A DNA stretch of 64,000 nt, from positions 248,001-312,000 of the forward strand of contig NZ_CP014224.1 in assembly GCF_001697185.1 (NCBI RefSeq). Reading direction: 5' to 3'. Below, one piece after another: positions 24,866 to 33,625 of this stretch (position 1 is the stretch's first letter; each line of letters begins with the position of its first letter). The position numbers were made by a program, and so were the translations under genes. Origin of the DNA: Wenyingzhuangia fucanilytica (lineage in GTDB: Bacteria > Bacteroidota > Bacteroidia > Flavobacteriales > Flavobacteriaceae). Below the pieces are notes generated by a model, which saw only the letters and a list, made by a program, of their open reading frames with translations, had not been told where the DNA came from and searched no databases.

Positions 24866-25468
24866 ATGGGATTAAAAATAAATTATTCAGGACATTTTTT
24901 AGAAGCAGGAACAGATGAGGCTGGTAGAGGTTGTTTGTCGGGGCCAGTGGTAGCTGCAGCAGTTATTTTACCAGAAAGTTTTAATCATCCTTTATTAAAT
25001 GATTCTAAAAAGTTAACGGAAAATCAGCGAAAAAAATTGTTGCCCATTATAGAAAAAGAAGCAGTTTCTTTTGGCGTTTCTTTTGTAAATCAACAAGAGA
25101 TTGATGAAATAAACATCCTTCAAGCATCTATTACAGCAATGCACAGGGCAATTGATAAATTGAGTATTAAACCCGATTTTATTATTGTTGATGGGAATAA
25201 GTTTAGACCCTATCAAGACATCCCTAGTGAAACTATTGTAAAAGGAGATGGTAAGTATTTATCTATAGCTGCAGCATCTGTGTTGGCAAAAACTTATAGA
25301 GATTTTTATATGGAAAAAATTCACGAAGATTTCCCTGCATATAACTGGAAGAAAAACAAAGGATATCCAACAAAAGAACATAGAAGAGCTATTTTAGAGT
25401 TGGGTAGTTGTGAGCATCATAGAAAGTCTTTTAAATTGTTGCCAGATGATCAGTTGAGTTTGTTTTAA
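24866..25468 (+). CDS. rnhB: Ribonuclease HII
   Basis: A 200-residue RNase H fold enzyme that removes ribonucleotides and RNA from RNA-DNA hybrids. The catalytic motif [16 protein letters not shown] (Asp, Glu) lies near residue 15. Further acidic residues are in FIIVDGNKF (Asp) and near [11 protein letters not shown] prefer ATG 24866 over an in-frame TTG at 24845 because it matches the normal family N-terminus. Its stop overlaps that of convergent lipB by 3 bases. Confidence 0.95.
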   Translation: MGLKINYSGHFLEAGTDEAGRGCLSGPVVAAAVILPESFNHPLLNDSKKLTENQRKKLLPIIEKEAVSFGVSFVNQQEIDEINILQASITAMHRAIDKLSIKPDFIIVDGNKFRPYQDIPSETIVKGDGKYLSIAAASVLAKTYRDFYMEKIHEDFPAYNWKKNKGYPTKEHRRAILELGSCEHHRKSFKLLPDDQLSLF

Positions 25469-26169
25469 GACTCAATTAATTCCCATTCAAAAAGTTGACC
25501 AAGGTGATGTAATATTTTTTCTTGAATTTCTTTAATATCTAGTTTTCTTCCTAGTTCTGCTTCCATAGAAGTCACAGCTTTTCCTTTGATTCCACAAGGA
25601 ATAATATTGTCAAAATATCCTAAATCTACATTAACGTTTAAGGCAAATCCATGCATGGTCACCCAACGGCTACTACGAACACCCATGGCGCAAATTTTTC
25701 TAGCAAATGGAGTTCCAACATCTAACCAAACTCCAGTTTCTCCAGAACTTCTTTCAGATTTTATTCCGTATTCTGCTAATGTTAAAATAACAGCTTCTTC
25801 TAAAAAACGTAAGTATTTATGGATATCTGTAAAAAAATTATCTAAATCTATAATAGGGTAGCCAACAATTTGTCCTGGTCCGTGGTAAGTAATGTCGCCA
25901 CCTCTATTGCTTTTATAAAAAGTAGCTCCTTTGGCTTCTAATTGTTTTTCGTTTAGCAATAAGTTAGAAATATCTCCACTTTTACCAAGGGTGTAGACAT
26001 GTGGATGCTCTACAAACAAGAAGTAATTTTTGGTAGGTTTTTCTGTGTTGTTTTTACGATTATCCATTTTAGATTGGATAATTTCTTGAAACAATTGGTC
26101 TTGATAGTCCCAAGTTTCTTTATATCCTTTTTTACCAATGTTTTGGTATGTAACGAGCTTGTTTTTCAT
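25465..26169 (-). CDS. lipB: Octanoyltransferase (lipoate biosynthesis)
   Basis: A 234-residue enzyme moving octanoyl from acyl carrier protein to lipoyl domains, here perhaps those of pyruvate dehydrogenase (its E1 beta gene is at 41065). Motifs include [18 protein letters not shown], the catalytic Lys region [14 protein letters not shown] and the catalytic Cys in [12 protein letters not shown]. The start at 26169 ([11 protein letters not shown]) matches the family; an upstream in-frame extension would overlap gldA and is not needed. It is divergent from gldA across 84 bases. Confidence 0.94.
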   Translation of the reverse strand: MKNKLVTYQNIGKKGYKETWDYQDQLFQEIIQSKMDNRKNNTEKPTKNYFLFVEHPHVYTLGKSGDISNLLLNEKQLEAKGATFYKSNRGGDITYHGPGQIVGYPIIDLDNFFTDIHKYLRFLEEAVILTLAEYGIKSERSSGETGVWLDVGTPFARKICAMGVRSSRWVTMHGFALNVNVDLGYFDNIIPCGIKGKAVTSMEAELGRKLDIKEIQEKILHHLGQLFEWELIES

Positions 26170-26253
26170 TTCTGCTAATTTCTGAATATTCGTTGAATTA
26201 TGCACTACTAATTTTTTAGAATTACTACCTTTAACTTTATAAAAGGAAAGAAG

Positions 26254-27147
26254 ATGTCTATTAAGGTTGTTGATGTTTCTAAACAATACGGTGAACAAAT
26301 TGCAGTAAATGGTTTAGATTTTGAAATTAACAAAGGAGAAATAGTTGGTTTTTTAGGGCCAAATGGTGCAGGGAAATCTACTTTGATGAAAATGTTAACA
26401 GGTTATATAAAGCCTACCAAGGGAGCATTATTTATTAATGATATTCCTGTGATTTATAATCAGAAAAAAACAAATAAACATATTGGGTATTTGCCAGAGC
26501 ACAATCCTTTGTATAAAGATATGTTTGTAAAGGAGTATTTAAGATTTGTCGCTCAAATTCATGAAGTTGATAAAAATGAAATTGATAAAGTGATTTCTAG
26601 AACAGGTTTGACAGCCGAAGCATCAAAAAAAATACATCAACTTTCAAAGGGATATCAACAAAGAGTTGGATTGGCTGCTGCTTTAATTCACAATCCAGAT
26701 GTGTTGATTTTAGATGAGCCTACCACAGGTTTAGATCCTAATCAAATTTTAGAAATAAGAGCTTTGATTAAAGAAATTGGAAAAGAAAAAACAGTATTGT
26801 TTTCCACGCATATTATGCAAGAAGTAGAGGCAGTTTGCGATAGAGTTATCATCATTAATAAAGGAAATTTAAGGGTAGATGAAAAACTATCAACTCTAAA
26901 AGCTGGTCAACAACAAATTATACAGGTTACTTTTGATTTTAAAATTGAAGAACAATTTGTGAAACAAATTTCAAATTTAGTTTCTTGGGTAAATTATCAC
27001 GATAATGAATGGGAGTTAACTTTTGATACCCAAAAAGATCAACGTGCTGCCATTTTTGATTTTGCTCAAACCCAAGGATTAAAAATTTTACAAATGAATA
27101 CCAAAAACAAAACTTTAGAAACTTTGTTTAAAGAAGTAACAGCGTAG
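26254..27147 (+). CDS. gldA: Gliding-motility ABC transporter ATPase GldA
   Basis: A 297-residue ABC ATPase. Walker A is GPNGAGKST, the Q-loop region is YLPEHNPLYKDM, the signature is LSKGYQQRVGLA, Walker B is VLILDEPTTGLDP, and the switch His is in FSTHIMQEVEAV. The C-terminal ~75 residues resemble the tail of GldA. Family knowledge: GldA works with the GldF and GldG membrane subunits in gliding Flavobacteriia and is commonly encoded apart from gldFG, as here. Whether this strain glides cannot be told. It ends 1 base before a convergent small gene. Confidence 0.88.
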   Translation: MSIKVVDVSKQYGEQIAVNGLDFEINKGEIVGFLGPNGAGKSTLMKMLTGYIKPTKGALFINDIPVIYNQKKTNKHIGYLPEHNPLYKDMFVKEYLRFVAQIHEVDKNEIDKVISRTGLTAEASKKIHQLSKGYQQRVGLAAALIHNPDVLILDEPTTGLDPNQILEIRALIKEIGKEKTVLFSTHIMQEVEAVCDRVIIINKGNLRVDEKLSTLKAGQQQIIQVTFDFKIEEQFVKQISNLVSWVNYHDNEWELTFDTQKDQRAAIFDFAQTQGLKILQMNTKNKTLETLFKEVTA

Positions 27148-27148
27148 A

Positions 27149-27502
27149 TTATTTAATCAATTCTATGCTAATCGGGTATTTATATAATAACCCTCCGCTA
27201 GCATTAATAGTTGCGATAATCACAAAAATTAAAGAAAACAAACCTAGTATAATGGCTAGGGGGATTAGTATAAAAGCTCCTAAACCAAAAGTAAATAAAG
27301 TAAAAACGATTGCTCCAGCACCAATAATTAACATGGTAAGTTGAAAGTTTAATGCTGATTTTCCATGCTCATTTATAAATTGGCTTTCATCTTTTTTTAA
27401 TAACCATATAATTAATGGAATTACGATTGGAAAAACGCCACTTAAAAAAGCTGATAAGTGTAAAATCATTGCTAAAACTTTTTCTGTACGAGTATCCATC
27501 AT
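27149..27502 (-). CDS. DUF4870 small membrane protein
   Basis: A 117-residue membrane protein with a conserved early HLSAFLSGVFPIVIPLIIWL helix and a loop with KDESQFINEHGKSALNFQ, the signature region of DUF4870 (Tic20-like) proteins, followed by two or three further helices. Function unknown. The start has two adjacent Met codons (27502 or 27499). It sits tail-to-tail with gldA and head-to-head with the DUF4442 gene. Confidence 0.85.
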   Translation of the reverse strand: MMDTRTEKVLAMILHLSAFLSGVFPIVIPLIIWLLKKDESQFINEHGKSALNFQLTMLIIGAGAIVFTLFTFGLGAFILIPLAIILGLFSLIFVIIATINASGGLLYKYPISIELIK

Positions 27503-27558
27503 AACTTTATTTTTTTTGAATTTTATTTGTGTATCTTTTCCTTGCTGATAAATATACT

Positions 27559-28014
27559 ATGAAACTTACTGTAAAACAATTTAACAGGTTTATTTTATAC
27601 AAGCTACCATCTGCTTATTTGTGTGGTGTAAGGTTGTTAACGTTAAATGATAGTACTGCTGTGGCTAAAGTAAAATTTAAGTGGATTAATCAAAATCCAT
27701 TTAAATCTATTTATTTTGCAGTCTTGGCAATGGCTGCAGAGCTATCTACAGGGACTTTAATACTAAAACAAACTCAAGAAAATAAGCATAAATTCTCTAC
27801 TTTGGTTGTAGGGATGAATGCTCAGTTTTTGAAAAAAGCTGTGGGCGAAATTCGTTTTACCTGTACTGGAGGAGATGATATTAAAGAACACATACATACC
27901 GCTATAAAAACCCAAGAAGGAGTAGCCTTTACTTTAGAGAGTATTGGCGTTGATGAAAGTGGTGATGAAGTAGCTAAGTTTGAGTTTTATTGGAGTATAA
28001 AAATTAAAGCCTAG
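27559..28014 (+). CDS. DUF4442 hotdog-fold protein (putative thioesterase)
   Basis: A 151-residue protein with the hotdog-fold pattern of DUF4442/PaaI-like thioesterases. A central helix AVLAMAAELSTGTLIL lies where family members bind an acyl-CoA, and an acid/thiol-poor beta sheet follows. I chose ATG 27559 (KLTVKQFNRFILYK) over an in-frame upstream Met because the shorter start matches the family N-terminus. The substrate is unknown; activity on a medium or long acyl-CoA is a guess from the fold. Its 3' end overlaps the convergent lipoprotein gene by 11 bases. Confidence 0.75.
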   Translation: MKLTVKQFNRFILYKLPSAYLCGVRLLTLNDSTAVAKVKFKWINQNPFKSIYFAVLAMAAELSTGTLILKQTQENKHKFSTLVVGMNAQFLKKAVGEIRFTCTGGDDIKEHIHTAIKTQEGVAFTLESIGVDESGDEVAKFEFYWSIKIKA

Positions 28015-28693
28015 CGTCTAGTTCTTCTTTTAAAAGTAATCCATATTTACTTTCTTTAACCTCAGGAGTTAAAGCATCATATATTTGTTTTTTTAACTTT
28101 GGAGCAGCATTGTCCATTCTAGTAACGGCTATATAAGCAGCAATTACATTGCTACTATTGTTGATAGCGTAGTTGGCAGAAAATAAATATATACGTTTTA
28201 AATTATGATTGTATTTGTTGTTGATATCATCAACCTTGTCTAACTCTCCATTTTTTTGAGCTTCAAACTTTTCTTTAATAAGGTCTAGGTTTTGGAACTG
28301 AATTTCTTTGGTATAACTATCATGTTCCATTAATAAATCTTGTTGCTTAGAACCTGTGATTTTTGCTTTTGAGATAAATTTATTTAAATCAGTTTCAATA
28401 TCGATAGTTCCAGGTTCCCCAAAGAATAAAATCCTTCTCGTTAAAGATTTGTCTAGCGATATTGCAAACATATCAGCTTCTTTAATGTTTTCAGAAAACG
28501 AAAAAACTTCTTGAGCATCATCAATATATACTGAGTCTAGTACTTGGCTTCCGTTTAAATCTAGCTTTTCTAAGAAAATAGTTCCTTTTTTTAAACCGGT
28601 TATTTTACCGTGTATATTAAAGTTGGCATTGTTTTGTTTAGAGCAGCTAATAAAGAATGTAGCTATAGCTATTAAAGAAATAATTTTTTTCAT
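28004..28693 (-). CDS. DUF4369-domain lipoprotein
   Basis: A 229-residue lipoprotein. The start at 28693 gives the signal KKIISLIAIATFFISC with lipobox Cys at about residue 17; longer starts would bury it. The DUF4369 region follows (FNIHGKITGLKKGTIFLEKL), a beta-rich domain often found in front of thioredoxin-like domains in Bacteroidota. Here the C-terminal part (from about residue 110) is helical with no CxxC, so no thioredoxin domain is present. Function unknown. It overlaps the convergent DUF4442 gene. Confidence 0.82.
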   Translation of the reverse strand: MKKIISLIAIATFFISCSKQNNANFNIHGKITGLKKGTIFLEKLDLNGSQVLDSVYIDDAQEVFSFSENIKEADMFAISLDKSLTRRILFFGEPGTIDIETDLNKFISKAKITGSKQQDLLMEHDSYTKEIQFQNLDLIKEKFEAQKNGELDKVDDINNKYNHNLKRIYLFSANYAINNSSNVIAAYIAVTRMDNAAPKLKKQIYDALTPEVKESKYGLLLKEELDARL

Positions 28694-28711
28694 AATCATT
28701 GGTAAAATAAA

Positions 28712-28740
28712 TAACCCCACTACAAAAGTAGTGGGGTTAC
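28712..28740 (-). terminator. Terminator downstream of the sodium/solute symporter gene
   Basis: A perfect 11-bp stem AACCCCACTAC/GTAGTGGGGTT with a 4-base loop lies between the symporter stop and the lipoprotein start. On the - strand it is followed by a T-rich stretch. Confidence 0.8.
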
Positions 28741-28773
28741 AAATATATCTATTTGAATATTATATACAAATTC

Positions 28774-30480
28774 TTATTTTAAGAAGTCTGCCAATGGGCT
28801 AAAGTACATGTAAGTTAACACAACAATAATAACTACTGCAGTACTTACTTGTTTTAAATACTTCCAAGGAGTAATATCTACTTGCTCAGTGTACTCTTGT
28901 ATAAAGTCAGTATCTCTAGGTCTAAGTTTACCGATAATTAACATGATTACAATGTTAAGAACAAATAAGATAGCCATTACGTGTAAGAAGTGAGGGTAAG
29001 TTCCACCAGATTCTACAACCATAGGCTTTAAAATAAATTGACTAATTGTGTATAAAACTACACCAGAAACCAATCCAACTTTAGCAGCAAGTGCAGGAAC
29101 ACGTTTTGTTATATATCCTACTACAATAATTGTAAAGATTGGAATAGAGTAACATCCGTTAATTTCTTGTAAATAGTTAAATAAACCTCCTTTAGCATAA
29201 ATTAAGAAAGGAGCGATACAAACCCCACCAATAGCTAAAAATACACCAAAAGTTTGTCCCATTTTAACAACCTTAGCTTCAGAAGCTTCAGTGTTAATAT
29301 GTGCTTTATAAATATCTAAACCAAAAATAGTTACAGATGAGTTTAATGCTCCGTTAAAAGAACTTAAGATAGCTCCAAACAATACAGCAGCAAAAAAACC
29401 AACCATTCCAGCAGGTAATACTTGTTTTACTAATAATGGGTAGGCTTGATCTTTATAAATACTGTTTCCTCCAGCAAAAAAGTCAAAAGATTCTGGATGT
29501 TGAGACATGTAAAAAGCAATGATTCCAGGTAGGACTAACATTAAAGGTCCTAATATTTTTAAGAAAGAAGCAATTAATAATCCTTTTTGACCTTCGGCTA
29601 AGTTTTTAGCACCCAAAGCTCTTTGAATAATAGCTTGGTTTGTTCCCCAATAGAACATTTGTACCAACATTAAACCTGTAAATATGGTTGCAAAAGGAAC
29701 AGACGCTTCTGGACTTCCGATGGCATTAAATTTTCCTGGGAATTCTGTAATTAAATTATCTACTCCTGCTAATGCAGAACCATCTCCAATAGCCATTAAT
29801 CCAAATAAAGGAATAGCCAATCCACCAATTAATAAACCAATGGCGTTAATAGAGTCAGAAACAGCAACAGCTTTTAACCCACCAAATACAGCATATATAA
29901 CACCAATAAATGCAATTGAGATAACAGTAGGCCATAAAGCTAAAAAGTCATATTCTCTTTGTAAATCTAATAATTCAGCGGGGCTTAAAGTACTAGCTAC
30001 ATTTTCTGGAATAACTAAACCTAAAGCGGTAGGGACATCAAACATTGTGTTTACAGCCAATGCTCCAGAGTATAATACAATTGGTAATAAAACAACTACA
30101 TATCCACTTAAGAACAATCCAGAAACCCAAGTTTTAGTCATTTTATCATACCTGTTTTCTAAAAATTGAGGTACTGTTGTGATTCCTCCTTTTAAGTATC
30201 TAGGTAACAAGAACATAGCGGTAAGAACCATCGCGATAGCGGCTAAAGTTTCCCAAGCCATTACAACAACTCCTTCTTCAAAAGCTGCTCCATTTAGTCC
30301 TACAATTTGCTCTGTAGACAAGTTTGTTAATAATAATGATCCTGCAATTACGGGTCCTGTTAAACTTCTACCTCCTAAAAAATATCCATCAGAAGAGTTA
30401 ACATTTTTTCTTGTTGCAAGCCATGCAATAAGGGCTACTAATAGGGTAAAGCCCAAAAATGATGCTATTGATAAAATCAT
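28774..30480 (-). CDS. Sodium:solute symporter family transporter (SSS/SLC5)
   Basis: A 568-residue polytopic transporter with about 14 hydrophobic segments in the LeuT-fold SSS pattern. Helix-1 unwinding region: FLGGRSLTGPVIAGSLLLTN and LSTEQIVGLNG. Later family features are WGTNQAIIQRALGAKN and the sodium-site helix with LFGAILSSFNGALNSS. The substrate is probably a sugar, sugar acid or other organic solute by analogy with SGLT-like proteins, but no specificity determinant can be read. It stands alone with its own terminator. Two copies of a 21-base direct repeat lie at its start (30479-30520). Confidence 0.9.
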   Translation of the reverse strand: MILSIASFLGFTLLVALIAWLATRKNVNSSDGYFLGGRSLTGPVIAGSLLLTNLSTEQIVGLNGAAFEEGVVVMAWETLAAIAMVLTAMFLLPRYLKGGITTVPQFLENRYDKMTKTWVSGLFLSGYVVVLLPIVLYSGALAVNTMFDVPTALGLVIPENVASTLSPAELLDLQREYDFLALWPTVISIAFIGVIYAVFGGLKAVAVSDSINAIGLLIGGLAIPLFGLMAIGDGSALAGVDNLITEFPGKFNAIGSPEASVPFATIFTGLMLVQMFYWGTNQAIIQRALGAKNLAEGQKGLLIASFLKILGPLMLVLPGIIAFYMSQHPESFDFFAGGNSIYKDQAYPLLVKQVLPAGMVGFFAAVLFGAILSSFNGALNSSVTIFGLDIYKAHINTEASEAKVVKMGQTFGVFLAIGGVCIAPFLIYAKGGLFNYLQEINGCYSIPIFTIIVVGYITKRVPALAAKVGLVSGVVLYTISQFILKPMVVESGGTYPHFLHVMAILFVLNIVIMLIIGKLRPRDTDFIQEYTEQVDITPWKYLKQVSTAVVIIVVLTYMYFSPLADFLK

Positions 30481-30520
30481 AGTTGAATTAGTATTAAATA
30501 TAGTTAAATTAGTATTATGG
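30479..30520. repeat. 21-bp tandem duplication overlapping the symporter start
   Basis: ATAGTTGAATTAGTATTAAAT is followed directly by ATAGTTAAATTAGTATTATGG, 21-base units differing at three positions. It sits at the 5' end of the symporter gene, so it may be a regulator site or a simple duplication. The remainder of the 178-base spacer up to the HAD gene shows nothing further. Confidence 0.6.
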
Positions 30521-30658
30521 TGTAACTTTTTACGGATGGCAAATTAGTAATTTTAAGGTTATATTAAAGAAATATCCCTTTTTTTTTGCTTTATTGCCTA
30601 AAAATGAACTAAAAAAGTTAATTTTCAATACTGGTAGGTATTTAAACAGAACAGGGGG

Positions 30659-31468
30659 TTAAATAAAGTTTTTGATGGCCTTTGCTACACCATCTCTTTT
30701 ATTAGTATCCGAAACAGCATTAGAAATTAATAGCACCTCTTCTTTAGCATTTCCAACAGCCACACCAATTTTTACTGCTTCTAACATTTCAATGTCATTA
30801 TAGTTGTCTCCAAAAGCAATACAATCTTCAAGAGTAAGATGTGGATATTTACAAGCTAATAATTCCTGAATACCTGTAAGTTTAGAAATATTTTTATTGG
30901 CAATTTCTATATAAGTATCTTTTGAACGATATAAATGTAGTTTATCACCATGAAGTTTTCCTAATTCAGAATACACATAATCCATGTGTTCTTTATCTCC
31001 CATACACATTACTTTGTGTGCTCCTTTTTCTTCGCTAATCCATAAATTGATAACATCTTTTGTAGATTTTACAATAGGAGTAACCTTGGTATTTTGTTCT
31101 TCTCTTTTTGCCCAAAAATCCATAGAGGGAACATACCAATCATCATGATTGTATAAACTGATATGAAATTTACCTTCTTTATTTAAGTCTGCAATATCTT
31201 CTAAAATAGTTGGAGCAATAGAAATGTCATCAACTACTTCACCATCAACCAATACCAAACCACCATTGTAGCAAATTAAAGGTAGATTTTCAATATTTAA
31301 ATCTTTTTGAATATGCGTCATAGCCGAAGGCATACGAGAGGAGATTAAAATAAAAGGAACATTTTGCTCGGTAATTCTAGCAACTTGTTCTTTTAACATT
31401 TCAGAAACTTCGCGCTCTGAGTTTAATAAAGTTCCGTCAATGTCAGTAAATGCTATTTTGATGTCCAT
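30659..31468 (-). CDS. Cof-type HAD-IIB family phosphatase
   Basis: A 269-residue HAD hydrolase. Motif I is FTDIDGTLLNSE (nucleophile and acid Asp), motif II is ILISSRMPSA (Ser), the IIB cap covers residues of about 85-190, and motifs III/IV are ISKLTGIQELL and IAFGDNYNDIEMLE (metal Asp). The Cof/YwpJ group acts on sugar phosphates, flavin or vitamin-B6 phosphates; the substrate cannot be assigned. It is a single gene upstream of the symporter on the same strand. Confidence 0.92.
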   Translation of the reverse strand: MDIKIAFTDIDGTLLNSEREVSEMLKEQVARITEQNVPFILISSRMPSAMTHIQKDLNIENLPLICYNGGLVLVDGEVVDDISIAPTILEDIADLNKEGKFHISLYNHDDWYVPSMDFWAKREEQNTKVTPIVKSTKDVINLWISEEKGAHKVMCMGDKEHMDYVYSELGKLHGDKLHLYRSKDTYIEIANKNISKLTGIQELLACKYPHLTLEDCIAFGDNYNDIEMLEAVKIGVAVGNAKEEVLLISNAVSDTNKRDGVAKAIKNFI

Positions 31469-31560
31469 AATGATTAGATTTGAGATTAGACAAAAATAAC
31501 TTTTTGATGGAATAATTAGGGGAGAAAATCAAAATAAAGAAGGGAAATATGATATAAAGA

Positions 31561-31594
31561 AACAGCCTTTATCAAAAAAATGATAAAGGCTGTT
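31561..31594 (-). terminator. Stem-loop terminator downstream of htpG
   Basis: A 14-bp perfect stem AACAGCCTTTATCA / TGATAAAGGCTGTT with a 6-base A/T loop lies 31 bases beyond the htpG stop. The T-tract on the - strand is weak (TTCTTTATAT). Confidence 0.65.
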
Positions 31595-31624
31595 AAATTT
31601 GGATGTGGTTTTAATCAAAAAAAA

Positions 31625-33535
31625 TTATTTGATTAGTTCATAACTACGTTTGATGAATTTGGTTAACTCTTCACCATGTAAAAGGTTTTGAGATAATTTA
31701 GCCAAATCAAAAGCTTGAGAAATTAAAGCTTTTTGTTTGTCTTCATCGGCAGCTAAAATATCAGAAACCAATTCGTTGTTTGTATTTACTACCAAGTTGT
31801 ACATTTCTGGCATGTTTTCCATTCCAAACATTCCACCACCTCCAGTAGCGCTCATTTCTTTCATTCTACGCATAAATTCTGGAACGGTAATTATAAATGG
31901 AGAAGCGTTAGAATCCATAGCTTCTAACTGCACAGTATAGTTTTCTTTAGGTACAGCAGCTTCAATAATTGGCTTTAACTTGTCTTTTTCTTCATCAGAT
32001 AATTTAGAAATTACGTTGTCGTCTTTCTTAATTAAATTATCAACATGGTCAGCATCTACACGTACAAAAGTTACGTTCTCGTTAGTTTGCTCTAATTTTT
32101 GAATTAAGTGAGAAACAATTGGAGAGTCTAGTAATAATACTTTGTATCCTTTGTCGTTAGCAGATTGAATAAAGCTGTGTTGTGCTTGTTTGTTAGCTGC
32201 GTACAATACTACTAATTTACCATCTTTGTCAGTCTGAGCATCTTTAAATTGCTCTTTGATTTCCTCTATAGTTAAATAACCACCATCTGTTGTTGGGTAT
32301 AAGGCAAATTTGTTAGCTTTTTCAAAGAATTTTTCGTCAGATAACATTCCGTACTCAATAATAACTTTGATGTCATCCCAGTAACCTTCAAAAGCTTCTC
32401 TATCTTTTTTGTAGATAGAACTTAATTTGTCTGCAATTTTTTTAGTGATGTATCCAGAAATCTTTTTAACAGCACCATCGGCTTGTAGGTAAGAACGAGA
32501 TACGTTTAATGGAATATCTGGAGAATCAATAACACCTTTTAACATTTGTAAGAAATCAGGAACAATTCCTTCTACATTATCTGTAACAAATACTTGGTTT
32601 TGGTATAATTGAATTCTATCCTTTTGCATATCCATGTTTTTAGACAACTTAGGAAAGTATAAAATACCTGTTAAGTTAAATGGATAGTCTACGTTTAAGT
32701 GAATGTTAAACAATGGCTCTTCAAATTGCATTGGATACAATTCACGATAGAAGTTTTTATAATCATCACCTTCTAAATCTGATGGCTTTTTAGTCCATGC
32801 AGGATTTGTGTTGTTGATGATGTTATCTACATCAATTTGTTTGTGAGGTTCTTTTTCTTCGGTACCGTCTTCTTTTTTAACAACTTTTGGCTCAAAGTTA
32901 GGGTCGTTTACCTTTTTAGTACCAAATTTAATTGGCACTTGGTTAAAGCGGTTGTATTTAGTAAGTAATCCAGAGATTTTAGATTCTTCTAAAAAGTCTA
33001 AAGAATCTTCTGCAATATGTAAAATAATTTCAGTTCCTCTTTCTGATTTTTCTACTTGTTCTAGTTCGTAGTTTGGAGAACCATCACAAGACCATTTTAC
33101 AGCAGGAGCATCTTTGTAAGATTTTGTAATTAATTCTACTTTTTCTGCAACCATAAATGCAGAGTAGAATCCTAATCCAAAGTGACCAATAATTCCTGAG
33201 TCTTCTACTTTGTCTTTGTATTTTTCAATAAATTCTTCAGCTCCAGAAAAGGCAATTTGGTTGATGTATTTTTCAACCTCATCTTCTGTCATCCCTAAAC
33301 CTTGATCGATAATATGAAGTTTTTTACCTTCTTTATCAATTTTCACTTCTAATTTAGCATCCCCTAATTCAACACCTTCTGCTTCTCCAATAGTAATTAA
33401 GTGTTGTAATTTTAAAGTAGCGTCTGTTCCGTTAGAAATTAACTCACGTAAAAAGATTTCGTGGTCAGAGTATAAGAACTTTTTAATTAATGGAAAGATG
33501 TTTTCTACCGATACATTAATGTTTCCTTTAGCCAT
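31625..33535 (-). CDS. htpG: Molecular chaperone HtpG (Hsp90)
   Basis: A 636-residue bacterial Hsp90. N-terminal GHKL ATPase motifs: FLRELISNGTDATLKL (Asn/Asp for Mg-ATP), DQGLGMTEDEV and IGHFGLGFYSAFMVA. The middle domain has PKLSKNMDMQKDRIQLYQNQ, VFVTDNVEG and the catalytic-loop Arg in LNVSRSYLQ. The C-terminal dimerisation domain is complete, with a Met-rich patch (EFMRRMKEMSATGGGGMFGM). It is a cytosolic folding chaperone, monocistronic here. No CIRCE-like operator is visible upstream. Confidence 0.97.
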   Translation of the reverse strand: MAKGNINVSVENIFPLIKKFLYSDHEIFLRELISNGTDATLKLQHLITIGEAEGVELGDAKLEVKIDKEGKKLHIIDQGLGMTEDEVEKYINQIAFSGAEEFIEKYKDKVEDSGIIGHFGLGFYSAFMVAEKVELITKSYKDAPAVKWSCDGSPNYELEQVEKSERGTEIILHIAEDSLDFLEESKISGLLTKYNRFNQVPIKFGTKKVNDPNFEPKVVKKEDGTEEKEPHKQIDVDNIINNTNPAWTKKPSDLEGDDYKNFYRELYPMQFEEPLFNIHLNVDYPFNLTGILYFPKLSKNMDMQKDRIQLYQNQVFVTDNVEGIVPDFLQMLKGVIDSPDIPLNVSRSYLQADGAVKKISGYITKKIADKLSSIYKKDREAFEGYWDDIKVIIEYGMLSDEKFFEKANKFALYPTTDGGYLTIEEIKEQFKDAQTDKDGKLVVLYAANKQAQHSFIQSANDKGYKVLLLDSPIVSHLIQKLEQTNENVTFVRVDADHVDNLIKKDDNVISKLSDEEKDKLKPIIEAAVPKENYTVQLEAMDSNASPFIITVPEFMRRMKEMSATGGGGMFGMENMPEMYNLVVNTNNELVSDILAADEDKQKALISQAFDLAKLSQNLLHGEELTKFIKRSYELIK

Positions 33536-33625
33536 AATAATATATTTATGTTAATTGTTTAAAATCTGTGCTAAGCTTTAAACAAATAGAATACCAAAAG
33601 AATAATAATGACAGGTTGTCAGTGG

